A DNA stretch of 64,000 nt from Microplitis mediator (taxonomy: Eukaryota; Arthropoda; Insecta; Hymenoptera; Braconidae): positions 21,061,774-21,125,773 of the forward strand of contig NC_079978.1 of the NCBI RefSeq assembly GCF_029852145.1. The letters are read 5' to 3'. The position numbers were made by a program, and so were the translations under genes. The notes under the pieces were generated by a model, which made no database searches, had not been told where the DNA came from, and worked only from the letters and a program-made list of their open reading frames with translations. How positions within the stretch are numbered: the stretch's first letter is position 1; each line of letters opens with the position of its first letter. Shown here one piece after another: positions 36,105 to 48,214 of the stretch.

Positions 36105-37753
36105 GTATTACGTATATTCTATTACGTGTTTATTTATCTCATCATCATATTCAATCATGTGCAAATATTACTATATCAAATATACCATTCGATCCTAATT
36201 TTCAAAACAAATTTAGTTTATAATAGAAATCTTTCATTAAAAAAAAAAAAAATATACAATTTTTAATTATTGGTTTTTTTTTTTTTAATTTATTGTGCGC
36301 GTAGAATAAAAAAATAATTGTTTCCGATAATATTTTTTCATGCTTCATCTCAATTAATATTACTATTCAAACTGTATATATATATAGAAATCACTAGTTA
36401 GCGGTTATAAGAGAAAAAAGTTTCTGCACTGACAGAATTGTTTATACACGTGCTATTGATTTATGATTATATAATATTCAATTTACTGAATGTCCCGATT
36501 TTTTTACTATTAACTTTTCGCTATGACCATTTCCAAAAAAAAATTAACGCTCACGATTTTAATTTAAAAAAATTAATTTTTTTTCAAAAAATACTTATTT
36601 TTTAAAGCTTAGAAAAATGTTTTTCGCAGACGTCAAAGTATATGTTTATGAGTGTGAAAAAAATATTGTTGTACGATATCTCGCGAACGAATCCACTGAT
36701 TTGAATAGTTCTTGCGGAAATCGAAGGAGTCTATCAATTCTTAAATCTGATTAGAATTTAATATCGATCGGTCATGTAGTTTTTAAGTAACTTAAAAAAT
36801 AATATAAAAAAAAAAAAACAAATTCATTTTTTTTATTTTTATTGAAATTGCTTGTAAATTCTTTACTTGTCCCGATAGATATGAATCGGTCAATTTGACC
36901 ACAAAAAGTGCCGTACGATGAAAAGGTTTTTTTTTATAAAATAATTCAAAAGTACTCAATTGATCTTAAAATTTTAATCTTAACAAATTATTTTTATTGT
37001 CATAATAATTATCCTTGTGAGTCAGTCCAATCAAGAAAATTTATTTAAATGAAACAAAAATTATAGAATAGTTTACAGAAATTTAGTCTATTGTTTTTAT
37101 AACAATATCACTTATTGTTATCTACAATTACATTTTTAATATAAGACATTATTTCAAAATATTAAAATTATTAGTTTGATTAAAGAAAAAAAAAAAAACA
37201 TATTTATAAATACAAAACGTATTAAAAATTTGAAAAAACAATACCAAGATAATACATGAAATTTAATGGTTTTTAAAAATATAAATCGGGATGAAAAAAA
37301 TATTGAACGGTGAACCTTGAACTCTGTTTTTTCTTGTTATTTCCTTATTAGTTTAATTTTCTTATGTAAAAGAATAAAATGAATAAAAGGGATTCCCAAA
37401 CGATGTATGTAAATTATAGAATTTAAAATGCTCTATTATAATTTGTAATCGGATGTTGAGGCAACTGAGCGTGTACATTATGATTAATAGATAATAAGAA
37501 ATATTTGTGTATAAATTAAAATTTGTTCATTACAACAGTAAACAGTCAATGGTCATATGGCCTTCACATACGATTATTTTTCTTTTGAGGATGTCAAGCA
37601 TTAAATTAACACCTGAAACTCGGAAGTCCTTCAAAATTTCCATTTATTTTTTATAATTATTTCAAATAAATTTATTTCAATTTATCAAAAAGCTTTGAAT
37701 ATTCATATACTTAAATCATTGTAATTTTATTGATTTATTGTTTTCTGATGTAG
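36105..37753 (+). other. Probable 5' UTR intron of the CLIP protease gene
   Basis: 1.65 kb of AT-rich DNA between the proposed non-coding exon and the coding start. There is no credible open frame; a frame at 36030-36266 is low-complexity. Fragments such as TACGATATCTCGCGAACGAA near 36670 and GTGCCGTACGATGAAAAGG near 36910 look like remnants of repeats. Confidence 0.45.
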
Positions 37754-37756
37754 AAA

Positions 37757-40700
37757 ATGAACATATATCCTAGATGGCTTATTCAATTGATCCTGACTCT
37801 ATTGATCATCGAATCAACCCAATCTCAGGGTAAGTAAGCTGAAAAATTATTACTTAGAATCGTATATCGTCATCAAATGTAGATCTAACGAGGTCAAGGA
37901 TTTTTTAAACGCAAAAGGCACAGGCTCAATATTAAATGATAATGTGACGTATAAGCGACTTAAGACGTAGCAAATAAATTCAAGCCTCGATGATTTTATT
38001 TAATTCATACTTTAATATCTTTATTATTATCATAACGGAATTTAAAAGAAAATTTTTGTCATTAATCATTTTGTAAAATAATTATAACCATTATTGATTA
38101 TTTTATTAAATAACTGATGGTTTGTTCTTTTAATTTAAAAATTCTCCAATGACGTATTTTTTATCATTTTGTTAATGATGAAAAATATCTCTATTAATGA
38201 GGAAAAATTTTCCGAGTACAGTTACGAGATAATAGTTTTTAGTTGAAAAAACATGTTCGTTTTTTAAATCTTACTTTATCTATAATTTAGATTATCGACT
38301 CCTGTCACTAATTAACTATCTATATTGATTGATATATAAAAATTACATTAAATTTATTTTTATCTTTACATTATTTATTACTTGAAAATCCCCAATTTTA
38401 TTTTATTATTTTTTTTAACGATAATTTTTCTATAATTATTTACTTATAATATAAAACTATTAAAATACGTAAGTTATGTTTTTATAAATAATTATATTAT
38501 TGTAAAAGGAAATAAGTAAACATAAAAAAAGTCATATAAATAAGTTATATACTCGGTATTTACAAACTAAATATGATGAATACATAAAATTATAAGTTTT
38601 GCGTATTATTATTAAAAAAATAAAACAGTATTGCATAATGCTGATAGTTCCATAATTAAAATTTATTGTAAATTACAAAACAACTTGACTTTAATAATAA
38701 ATAAATGATTTAATTTATTTAAAATAATTTCAGAAACGAATTGTATAAATCCCATAAATCTACCAGGACAATGTATGAATATTAGAAGTTGTTCACCACT
38801 GTTAGAATTACTCAGAAGTTATGGTACTTCTGTGAGTGATTTCTTACGGAATTCCCTGTGTGGTTTCGATGGCCGAGACCCAAAAGTATGCTGTCCAATA
38901 AGTGAAAGTAATTCCAATGTAAATCATGAATTCCCGACAACACCGTCACCACCACGACCCACACTACGAAACTCATCATATGGTCCACTACTTGCACCTC
39001 AATGTGGAAGTTCTAATGGTCCGATACCAAAAGTTGTTGGTGGAGTACCAGCAGCACTTGGTAATGTCTTTTGAAAAATTTTTCTTTTTTTTTTTCTTTC
39101 ATTATTTTATTTTTAACTGTAATGATTTTTGTAAAGTAATCGAATTGGTCAGTAGATATATAATTATAAACGCTCACTGACCATGTTGGAGGTCATCACT
39201 GAGACCTTCACATAGAAAAGAGTATCTGCTATAAATATTTACAACTGAAAAAAAACCATATACAGGATAAAAAAATAATTATAATAATTAATGCTAAAAT
39301 AAATTAGAGCTTATCTTAGATAAATAGTAACTAATTCAATTTTTTTTTATTTTCGTAAAAATCTTAAATATAGTACTTTTAAATGTAAATATTTTGGTAA
39401 TTAGCTTTGTTTTACTTTTAGTAGATTTTATAAAATTCTATTACATTTGTCGTCATGGTGAAATTTTCAAACAATTTCGCCATAGTTCATCACAATTCGT
39501 CGACTAGATTCAAAAAAAATCATCGGTTCAAAACTTAATATATTTACGCGCTTCTGTAGTATCAAGGAGTAACGGCTGGATGTTTATCCCAATGCCTTAT
39601 TGAAGAACTATCTAACTATTTACGCGCTTTGTTGTGACTATAACGCCTAATATTCTAAACGGAATTTATTAAATTTGCCACACTTATTCTATATATAGTT
39701 ATTTCGGTTAAGTTTGAAGTTGATAATTTTCAAATTTTCATGGGTTTCAAGTTATGTGATTGATTTCTGTGTTATGGTAAAAATTACCTTATTCTACATG
39801 AAGAAATTATTCTTGTTTAGAATAATAATTTTTTCAGGTGGTCAACATGGTCCGGTTTTACTATGACACCATATCATTTCAAGCGAGAATAATTTCTCCG
39901 CGTATTTTTAACGGCATTTGGCCTTGAAATTCATGAAAAATATTTTTAAAAAATACATAATGAAAAATCTACTTGTATTTCGGATGTCGGGTGACATTTG
40001 TTTCAAAGTATGATGTCTATTATATAATTTGAATAGGTGCTTGGCCTTGGATAGCTGCTTTGGGCTATCGATCTACTAAACATCCAAATCGACCATCATG
40101 GCTTTGTGGCGGAACTTTGATATCCTCACGTCACGTTCTGACGGCTGCACATTGCGTTTATCAACGTCGAGACCTATATATCGTTCGTCTTGGTGATCTT
40201 AATCTTGACGATACCGTTGATGATGGAGCTAATCCAGTTGATATTTTAATCGATACAGCTACTATTCATCCGGACTATAGTCCTACTCATTATACCAATG
40301 ATATTGCCATGATAAAATTACAACAAAACGTGCAATTTACTCGTAACTATTATCAATTTTGTTATTTTAAATAAATATATCAATAAATTGAAATGATTTT
40401 TAAAAAAATTTAAAAATAATAAATGAATTTACAGCAAATTTGCAGCCGATATGTTTACCATTTGTGAATGAGCTTATCAACAAAGACTTTGTCTATAGTG
40501 TACCTTTTATTGCTGGTTGGGGATCAGTTTATTTCCGAGGGCCAAGTGCTTCAGATTTACAGCAGCTTCAGTTGCCCGTAATTGAACCAGAAAGATGCGT
40601 AAATGCTTTCAAACGATTTAAAACTGCAGTAATTGATAATCGTGTTATGTGTGCTGGTTATGCTAAAGGTGGCAAAGATGCGTGTCAGGTAAATCTTAAA

Positions 40701-40933
40701 AATATTTAAAATATATTTACTTGATTATTTTTACCCCCGACTGCAAGTAGTGAAAATTTACTTAAATTTATTTTCAGGGAGACAGTGGCGGGCCTCTGAT
40801 GTATCCAGTAGGAAGAGCGTTTTATATTATCGGTATTGTGTCTTATGGATATCGATGTGCTGAGCCCGGAATACCAGGAGTATATACAAGAGTGGGAGCG
40901 TTTGTCGATTTTATAACATCTAATTTAAATTAA
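37757..40933 (+). CDS. CLIP-domain serine protease, venom-protease-like, secreted
   Basis: Secreted trypsin-like zymogen. Exons 37757-37829, 38734-39060, 40037-40342, 40435-40688 and 40778-40933 join to 371 aa. A signal peptide covers about 1-22. A CLIP domain with six cysteines (28, 38, 44, 67, 77, 78) follows, then a Pro/Thr-rich linker and the activation site PK|VVGG (Lys124/Val125). The S1 protease domain has His172 (TAAHC), Asp222 (NDIAM) and Ser323 (GDSGGP). Asp317 at the base of the specificity pocket predicts cleavage after Arg/Lys. The activating protease must itself cut after Lys. The linker Cys115 probably tethers light and heavy chains. Overall it resembles hymenopteran venom serine protease Bi-VSP and related CLIP proteases of the melanization/Toll cascades. 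Expression site and substrate cannot be read from the sequence. A TATA-type promoter lies upstream. Confidence 0.93.
39179..39905. repeat. Repeat insertion in protease intron 2, GACCATGTTGG ends
   Basis: GACCATGTTGGAGGTCATC at 39179 is inverted near 39838-39855 as GGTGGTCAACATGGTC. The right flank (CATTTCAAGCGAGAATAATTTCTCCGCG) matches the flank of the element at 9416-9605. The interior is unrelated to the shorter copy. Confidence 0.55.
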
Positions 40934-41838
40934 AACTGACCATTGAGCCTTAGAAAATTTTTCAACGACTAAAATTTATATTCAAATATAATTGCTATGT
41001 GTTATTAAACAAATCACGAAAGTAATAATAAAATATAGTTATTAATGTTCGACTAAAAGTATAAATATATTAATATATTTATATTATTATTTTTTTGTAA
41101 CGATTTATGCTTCTTATGAAAAAATATAATTGCAAAATTTATTGATAAAAAAAAAAAACAAGTTTAATAATTGTAAAAGCTAGTTTTATTATTAATAATA
41201 AATAGGCTTTGTTTTTGCATGACTGTCTTAAAAAAAAAATGCTTTTATAAATAATTTTATAGTATCTTAGTATTAATTACATAATATGTTCTAGATACAC
41301 TTAATAATTTATTTAAATTTTTATTTTAATCTTTTATTAAAAATTTTTTTATCTATAAAATGTTTAAAATTTATTTAAGTAAATAAAAGATTAATTATGA
41401 CTGAAAAACTCACTTATAAATTTCACTACATTACCCCTTTACATTCTTACATTTTTGGTATATATTAAACATATAAGTGCCATAGATTATTTGTCCTAAT
41501 GGAGCAGACATTAAAAAATTTTCATGATGACAATTAACTTGGTATTTAAAAAAACTAAAATTTTCAGTTGCCGGGTACTTTCAAAATCGTAATAAATCAA
41601 ACGAGTGTAAATGTGACAGACGATTAGCAATTTTTTAAATTTTTGAATAAATAAATAAAATGTAAGCATAAGAATGAAAATTTAAAAATTCGTAATTAAA
41701 TAATTTAAAAATTCCATTATTTTAATTATTAATTTATAAATGAATATAAATTTACGGAATGCTTTTTAAAAAAATCTATGTCTATGATAAATTTAAAAAA
41801 CACAAATTGAATTGACTTAATGACCGTTAGATGTCAGG
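40934..41838. other. Intergenic region between protease and pyrophosphatase
   Basis: About 900 bp of AT-rich sequence with several AATAAA words after the protease stop (for example near 41026). No open frame, repeat element or RNA gene was recognised. The pyrophosphatase promoter must lie here if its 5' UTR is short. Confidence 0.5.
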
Positions 41839-41851
41839 ATGGCCGCCTTGA
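41831..41851 (+). promoter_or_regulatory. Upstream ORF overlapping the Nurf-38 start
   Basis: An ATG eight bases before the main ATG opens a six-codon frame (MSGWPP, then TGA) that overlaps the main start in another frame. If transcribed, it could reduce initiation at 41839 and favour the internal ATG at 41986. Confidence 0.5.
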
Positions 41852-43935
41852 TGTGCCTGCACACGTTTCGTAGTTACGGTTTGAAGAAATTAGCGTTTCC
41901 GCTTAGTTTAGTCGCTAAACAACTTCTAAACAGCTGCAATAGACAATTATTAACAAATAAAACAAATAAAAAATCAAAATTAATAATGTCGTACACTACT
42001 GTTGAATCTGGTGCTCCGCATACAACCGATTTCAAAATTTACTTTAGTAAGTATTATCATTTATTCACGGTCATAACCTTTTATTATATCAACCAATAGC
42101 ATTACGTTAAATCATTTTTTTATAAGCCATGAGGTCAAGTGATAATGATTGCTTCACTACTACCGGTTTTGCTTGTAATTTCCGCAAGTGAAGGATCTTA
42201 TAATAAGATAATAACTGCAATATCTCATGAACTTGAACATTTTTCAAATCATAATAACATCATTTTATGACATTCATTTTTAAATCACTCATTTTATGTC
42301 ACAAAATACCTTTTTAAAATTAATATTCATTTTTTATTTACTATTGTAAAAGTTTAAATTTAAATTACTAATTAAATAATAATTTTATTAACATTAGAAA
42401 TTATAAGAATACCGAAAATAAAAAAAAATTCATATTAACTAGATTATTTTTTGTTGTTGTTGCAGAAAATGAAACTCCTATCTCACCTTTCCATGACATT
42501 CCGCTATATGCAGATGAGTCAAATAAAATATTCCACATGGTGGTTGAAGTACCACGATGGACTAACGCTAAAATGGAAATAAATTTAAAAGAACCCCTGA
42601 ATCCCATTAAACAAGATGTTAAAAACGGTAAACTTCGTTTTGTTGCTAATTGCTTTCCCCATCACGGATATATCTGGAATTATGGAGCTTTACCTCAAGT
42701 AAAATAATCAAACCAACTACAATATTATTTAAAGAAATTAACATCTGGAATAATATTAAATGATTCGTCTCATTACAGACTTGGGAAAATCCAGAAGTTT
42801 TGGATGAAGCTACTGGACTCAAAGGAGATAATGATCCTATTGATGTTCTAGAAATTGGATACAGGGTAAAAATTTTTTTTTTTTAAACAAATCTTTTTTA
42901 ACGTTTAAGAGTTGAAAAATAAATTTCTTATATTTTAAGGTGGCTAAAAGAGGTGAAGTATTGAAAGTTAAAGTTTTGGGAATCGTAGCTCTTATTGATG
43001 AAGGTAAAATATATTTTTTGTAAATTTAATTTTTCAATAGTTTATTTTTTACACAGAAAAGATTTCATTTTTTTGGTGAATTAATTTATGAAATTATATA
43101 ATACATATTTTTTTTTTTTTTTCAGGTGAAACCGACTGGAAAGTCATAGTAATTGATGTCAATGATCCACTAGCTGATCAAATGAATGGTAAACTTTATT
43201 TTCAATAACAGAAATTATAAATGACCAATTAATTATTAACTATTTTATATAAATTTAAATAACGTTTTTATTTTCAGATGTTGCTGATGTTGATAAATTT
43301 TATCCAGGTTTATTAAAAGCAACTGTTGAATGGTTTAAAATATATAAAATTCCTGACGGTAAACCAGAAAATCAATTTGCTTTTAATGGTGAAGCAAAAC
43401 CTCGTGAATTTGCATTACATATTATTGAAGAGGTACATGAGCATTGGAAAAATTTAATTAAACGTGACACTGAAACTCCAGGAATATCTTGGTAATTAAT
43501 AGCATTATTGTAATTAATATTTATATTATCATTTGCTAAATTTAATTATTTAATTACAGTGCAAATGTAACTGTAGAAGACAGTCCTTTTAAAATTGATG
43601 CAAGTACCGCTGAGGAAATTATAAATAATGCTCCTGAATCATCTGAGTCTGCAGATCTAGAACCTGTTGGTGAGTTACTGATTAAAATTCAATTAATTTA
43701 AGCTGATAAACAAATTTTTTATAGTCGACTACCCGTTGCAAGCCTGCCCGTAATAAGTCTATTCCCCTAAATAAATAAATATAAATACATATCTTTTAGT
43801 GAAAATAACAGAAATTAAAACGCCAAACTTATGACTGGTAGTCGAGTGTATTTAATTATAGATTTTTATCAATTCAATAATTTAATAAACGTTTATATTA
43901 CAGTTGATAAGTGGCATTACGTGCATCTCAAGTGA
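41839..43935 (+). CDS. Nurf-38: Inorganic pyrophosphatase (Nurf-38)
   Basis: Family I soluble pyrophosphatase that hydrolyses PPi to phosphate; in flies the same protein is the 38 kDa subunit of the NURF chromatin remodeller. Eight exons (41839-42046, 42466-42698, 42779-42865, 42940-43003, 43126-43188, 43278-43491, 43560-43669, 43904-43935) join to 336 aa. The PPase signature DNDPID is at 164-169, preceded by the conserved FHDIPLYAD, VVEVPRW, and GYIWNYGALPQTWE motifs. Metal-binding Asp residues continue in DVNDP and DVADVDKFYPG. Residues 1-49 are basic, Leu/Ser-rich and free of Asp and Glu, as expected for a mitochondrial presequence. The second ATG (41986, Met50) would give a 287 aa cytosolic/nuclear form of the usual family length. 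The last intron holds a MITE. The last exon codes for only ten residues plus the stop. Confidence 0.95.
43722..43848. mobile_element. Short CAGTCGACTA family MITE in last Nurf-38 intron
   Basis: TAGTCGACTACCCGTTGCAAGC at the left and ACTTATGACTGGTAGTCGAGTG|TA at the right. 127 bp, so close in size to the Arkadia intron copy that both probably descend from the same internally deleted form. Confidence 0.8.
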
Positions 43936-46173
43936 ACACTAGTATTGAAACACGAAGGACGGGACAAGATAACATCGGAGATAGTTTATTTGCTGAAGCA
44001 TAACGCGAATTATTGCCTTCATATGCACCATATATTTAACATGCGCTGAAAAATTTTTTACAATGTAAAAATTTATCTTATATTCCAACACTATTCCTAA
44101 ATATTTTAGTATTTATTACACTATAGAAAAAAGAACTAGCTATAAAACTATTTCTCCGTATAAATAGTAAGGGGTTGTGAAATGCATTTGTAAAAAAAAA
44201 AAAAGAGAATAAAAAAATAAAATGAGAAAAACGGTCGACTATGTAAGCCAACCCCAAAGCTCTCCGCTGTTTTCCAGCTCCTTGAGCTTGAAAATATTAG
44301 TATAGAAATATTTTTGAGCCCTTCAAAATCAATAAAAGCTTGGGCCAAAAAACAATCCATTTCCTTGGAAAGAAGTGAATTTCTAAGTCTTAGCTTTGAT
44401 TATATTTTTAAATGAACCGGTCCAACGGTCTACAAGTTGAGTAACAGAAACCTAAATTAATAATTTTTCCAATTGAATTATCAAACTGAGCAGATAAAAC
44501 CAAAAAAATATTGAGAGAAATTAAGGTGACGTTGCCATGGAAATTCAAGTATGATAGTAGCACAGAGCAACCTGAAGTATTTACAAATGTATAAATATGT
44601 ATGTCAATCGCGAGAACAAATTAACAGAAATTTTACATAACGATAGGATCAAGTTTATTCATCCGATGAGATATGCTAATTATCAAATTTATAGGCCAGC
44701 TAATTCGTGTTCAGACTTAACATCAGCGATAGATTAATCTACAAAAGCGGTCCCTGTGAGAATTAGCATAATGTCATCATTTTTGTATGATGAATGTACT
44801 GCTAAAAATTTCAAACATGATGCTGTGACAGTTTATTTGATGTTTGATATTGAAATTCATTTTTGCAAAGTAAACGATTGCTTTTGATCCAACAGTTGAG
44901 AAATGTTAAAAGACTCAATAACAGAATTTACAAAAAAAATCTATAGGGGTATATGAATTATTTTTTTAATTGAAATATACATTTTGTGTTGAGTTATTCC
45001 CGACAGAAATAAAGTTTTGGACTACTCATCATAGAAAGACAGGGTCTACGTTCTCCCTGGTTAGTCGCGGCATCATAAGTCAAAAAAAATTTTGTTGCAG
45101 GACTCTTTTGGTTTTCTTTTACTAGAGGACATCATAATAAACAAAAAACGTTAATATTGTGCTGAGTTATTCCCGATAGATACTCGATTTTCGAAAATCG
45201 TACCGTGGCCAATAAATTACCTTTTTTTAAAAATTTTTAATTTTCATAGCGGGAAATTAAAAAAAAAAAAAACAAAGACTTTATTATTCCAAATAGCCAT
45301 AAATTTGATGTATACTTCCATTGTAGTAATTAAATAGTATGTATAGGGGTAAAATTTAAGGAGGAAATTCCAAAATGTGAGTAGTGTCGAATATCGACTG
45401 GATCGCGGACTTTGCCGCGCTCGCGCGAAACTAACCGAGGAAATGGCGTAGGGTGAAACGGGTGAAATGAGGATCGTCCCTATGTACACTAACCAACATC
45501 GCAGATCGCACTCTTTCATTTCTTCTCTTTATCTAGAGTACGTTCAGTCGATTCGAGTTGTCTCATTTTATCTTATTCTCCTACCAGTCCTACCCTTGAC
45601 GTCTCGTTTTCTACCTGCTCTGGAATTCGACCAATAGCATCAAGTGTGTGTCTGTGCGTCGGCGATTCGGCTTCGTATCGGCGATGTAACCGTACCCTTC
45701 TCTCAGCAGCGTACAGTCATTATTTTCTCAACTCTCAGAGAGTATCAGAGTAACAGAGCAACACAACTAAACACAATCGGGGTCGCTGGCTTCTACAATA
45801 TACGTCTATACGTTCTACGGTTCTACTACGTCGTGCGGGTCGTGCGTGTAGTATCGTCGCGTGTGTATCAATAACAACTCTAATTCTTCCGGTTTTATCA
45901 CTACTGTCATATATTACCCCATTTTTTAATTTTAAATATTAAATAGTTATTGTATATCTAGGCATATTGCTAACAAGACGAAAATTTACTCCTATCCCAG
46001 TTGATCTAATCCAATGATTTTATCCTGTGTACAATTGATTTCCTAAATACAATACAATTTATGTATGATATCGTGGGTATTACAAGTGGGACATAATAAA
46101 ATATTTTTTTACAATTTAATTTAAATTTGTGAAAAAACAAATAAATTATTTGAGTGAAAAATAAAAAATTAAC
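43936..46173. other. Intergenic region and 5' UTR of the next gene
   Basis: The left part is the Nurf-38 3' flank. About 45380-45870 is markedly less AT-rich (for example CGCGGACTTTGCCGCGCTCGC at 45412, and many TCG/CGT words) and is likely the promoter and first part of a long 5' UTR for the gene whose ATG is at 46174. CAGT initiator-like words occur near 45713, without a TATA box. Short frames here on both strands show no domain. Confidence 0.5.
44975..45190. repeat. Direct repeat TGAGTTATTCCCGA
   Basis: GTTGAGTTATTCCCGACAGA near 44990 and GCTGAGTTATTCCCGATAGA near 45161 are 19/20-like matches about 170 bp apart. The intervening DNA has no clear structure. Confidence 0.5.
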
Positions 46174-46281
46174 ATGAGGCGGTTACTGCGTGGAGTGTTC
46201 CTTTTGACGGCATTTTTTATTGTAATTGCCAGGACCGAAGGCAAGCGAAAGTTCGACGGCGATTTTGAATTTGCTGAAGAG
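46174..46281 (+). CDS. First coding exon of a secreted protein, tentatively proteoglycan Cow
   Basis: ATG followed by 36 codons to a clear donor (GAG|GTAAAA), phase 0. Residues 1-22 form a signal peptide (MRRLLRGVFLLTAFFIVI, then ARTEG). The mature start KRKFDGDFEFAEE is basic then strongly acidic. This pattern recalls the first exon of insect Cow (Carrier of Wingless), a secreted testican-like heparan sulfate proteoglycan, but 36 residues are too few to be sure. The base composition and a less AT-rich upstream flank support a real gene start. No second exon was found in the remaining 17.7 kb, so the gene is partial here, with a very long first intron. Confidence 0.65.
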
Positions 46282-47742
46282 GTAAAATAACACTTTTTAT
46301 AATTTAATTATTGATAATTATCTCGTATGATTTATTAGTTGTTGTTTTCATATAATTTTACCTGATTGATCACTGCGATTTTATATTTAATTTATTTATT
46401 TGTTTAACACTTTACACAGTAGAAAATACTGTCTTAAAAATTCTAAAACCAAATGTGTTAGTCCATACAATAGTTGTGTTATTTCTTAACACAGATTATT
46501 TGTGTTTAATTTTAATAGAAAATTTGTGCTAAAATTTAAACACAAAATTCGAGCAAATTAAAGACTTTTTACATGTCAATGACGATACAACATAATTGTT
46601 TACTTTTACATTTTATTCTTATCATGGAAATCCATTAAATATAATCTATATATTATTTAAATATTTTTGATTCATATGATAAATGTCCCAGCTTTTAGTT
46701 AATGGCAAATTTAATATATTAATAATTAAAATTTCAAAGTTAAATTGACATTTATAAATTTTTTCCGTGACTATCGATTGAGTTTTCGACATAAATTTTC
46801 AAGTAACACTTAATAAATGTTAATAATTTCGATTTTTCTACTGGATAACATTTTTTAAGTGTTAATTGTTAAATTGATTGACGGAAAAATGTTTTGATTT
46901 AATTCTAAAAATTTAACGCAGATACACAATTCTCTTAACTGGGAATAGAATTTAAAAAATTTAGTATAATACTCAGAATCGTAAAAAAACGCATTAGAGC
47001 CAAGTTTTAATTGAGATGGGTGCAGAAATTAAAGTCACGACCCGGATGCTGCAAAATTTACTGTACAGATCGTGTACTAATTGGATTAGATTCTCTTAAA
47101 ATTTTTAATTTTATTATTAATCATAATTATCAATTTTAATTATTTTCTTGTTTCTTGTTTCATTTTTTTTTACTGCCTTAACATCCCAAATGGAAAATAA
47201 AAGTAACTTGGCTAACTCTTTTTTTTTCGTGTACATTTGGGATGCGTCCAAGTTTCTTTGTTAATCTTGTAGAAATAATTTTCTTATAACTTTGATAGAA
47301 ATCTTTAGAGCTAAAGTTGTATATAATGAGCGTTTTTAGTAAAGTAGAAAAATTATTTAAAATTTTGTGTAAATGTGAAAAAAAATTCTTATCACGAAAT
47401 TTCAAGCATTTATTATTTATTCTTTTATATCCGATTATTTTTTTACATTCACAATATTCTATTCAGCGGTTTGTGAATATCAGAATTATAAAAAGGAACA
47501 AAAAGTTTAAGTGTGCAACAACATACGTGGACATTCTTGCATCTTTTAGACCATAAAAAACCTGTTTTTTGCGGTCAGATACATAGTTTCTGTTTGATTT
47601 GAGCCCATACTTTTAAACAAAGGGTATCACTTTAAGTAAAAAAGTGAAATTTAATTAATAAATCGAATTTATAAATTAAATTTGAAAAATTAATATTGAA
47701 AAGGAGCAAAAATAGTGAATTGGCTCCAGATAAATATATTAA

Positions 47743-48214
47743 GGGCATTCTCAGACAGTACCCCCCACTTTTTAAAAATATATAATGACTTTCAACTGTC
47801 ATAACCATATTTAAATTTTGTTAATTAAAACCTTAATTGAAAAAAGGACAACGTAGTCGTAATTTCGTCGATATATAGATTTAAAAAAAAATATTTACAC
47901 TTGATATCAATTGGGAGTTAAACGAAATTTATTGAATAAATTTTAGCCGCCAAAATTTAAAAATTCGAATTATAAAATTAACATGACAATTTTACTGAAA
48001 TTTATTTAAGAAATTTCGTTCAACTCCTAATTGATATCAAGTGTAAATATTTTTTTTTTAAATCTATATATCGACGAAATTACGACTTCGTTGTCCTTTT
48101 TTTAATTAATTTTTAAATTATTTTTTAATTAATTGATAAAAATTTGATACGCTCATGACAGTTAAAATTCATTGAAAATTTTTAAAAAGTGGGGGGCACT
48201 GTCTGAGAATGGCC
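47743..48214. mobile_element. TTAA-flanked piggyBac-like foldback MITE, intact ends
   Basis: TTAA|GGGCATTCTCAGACAGTA at the left and its inverse ending AATGGCC|TTAA at the right. The two halves are near-complete inverse copies (arms about 220 bp, including GACAACGTAGTCGTAATTTC and TTTACACTTGATATCAATTG) with a short central spacer near 47960. Perfect TTAA target duplication and G/C-rich tips fit the piggyBac superfamily. No transposase is encoded. Confidence 0.88.

Noticed and set aside
45244..45519. 91-codon minus-strand frame and the 45644-45874 plus-strand frame
   Set aside because: Both fall in the less AT-rich promoter-like block, where stop codons are rarer. No start context, domain or exon partner was found.
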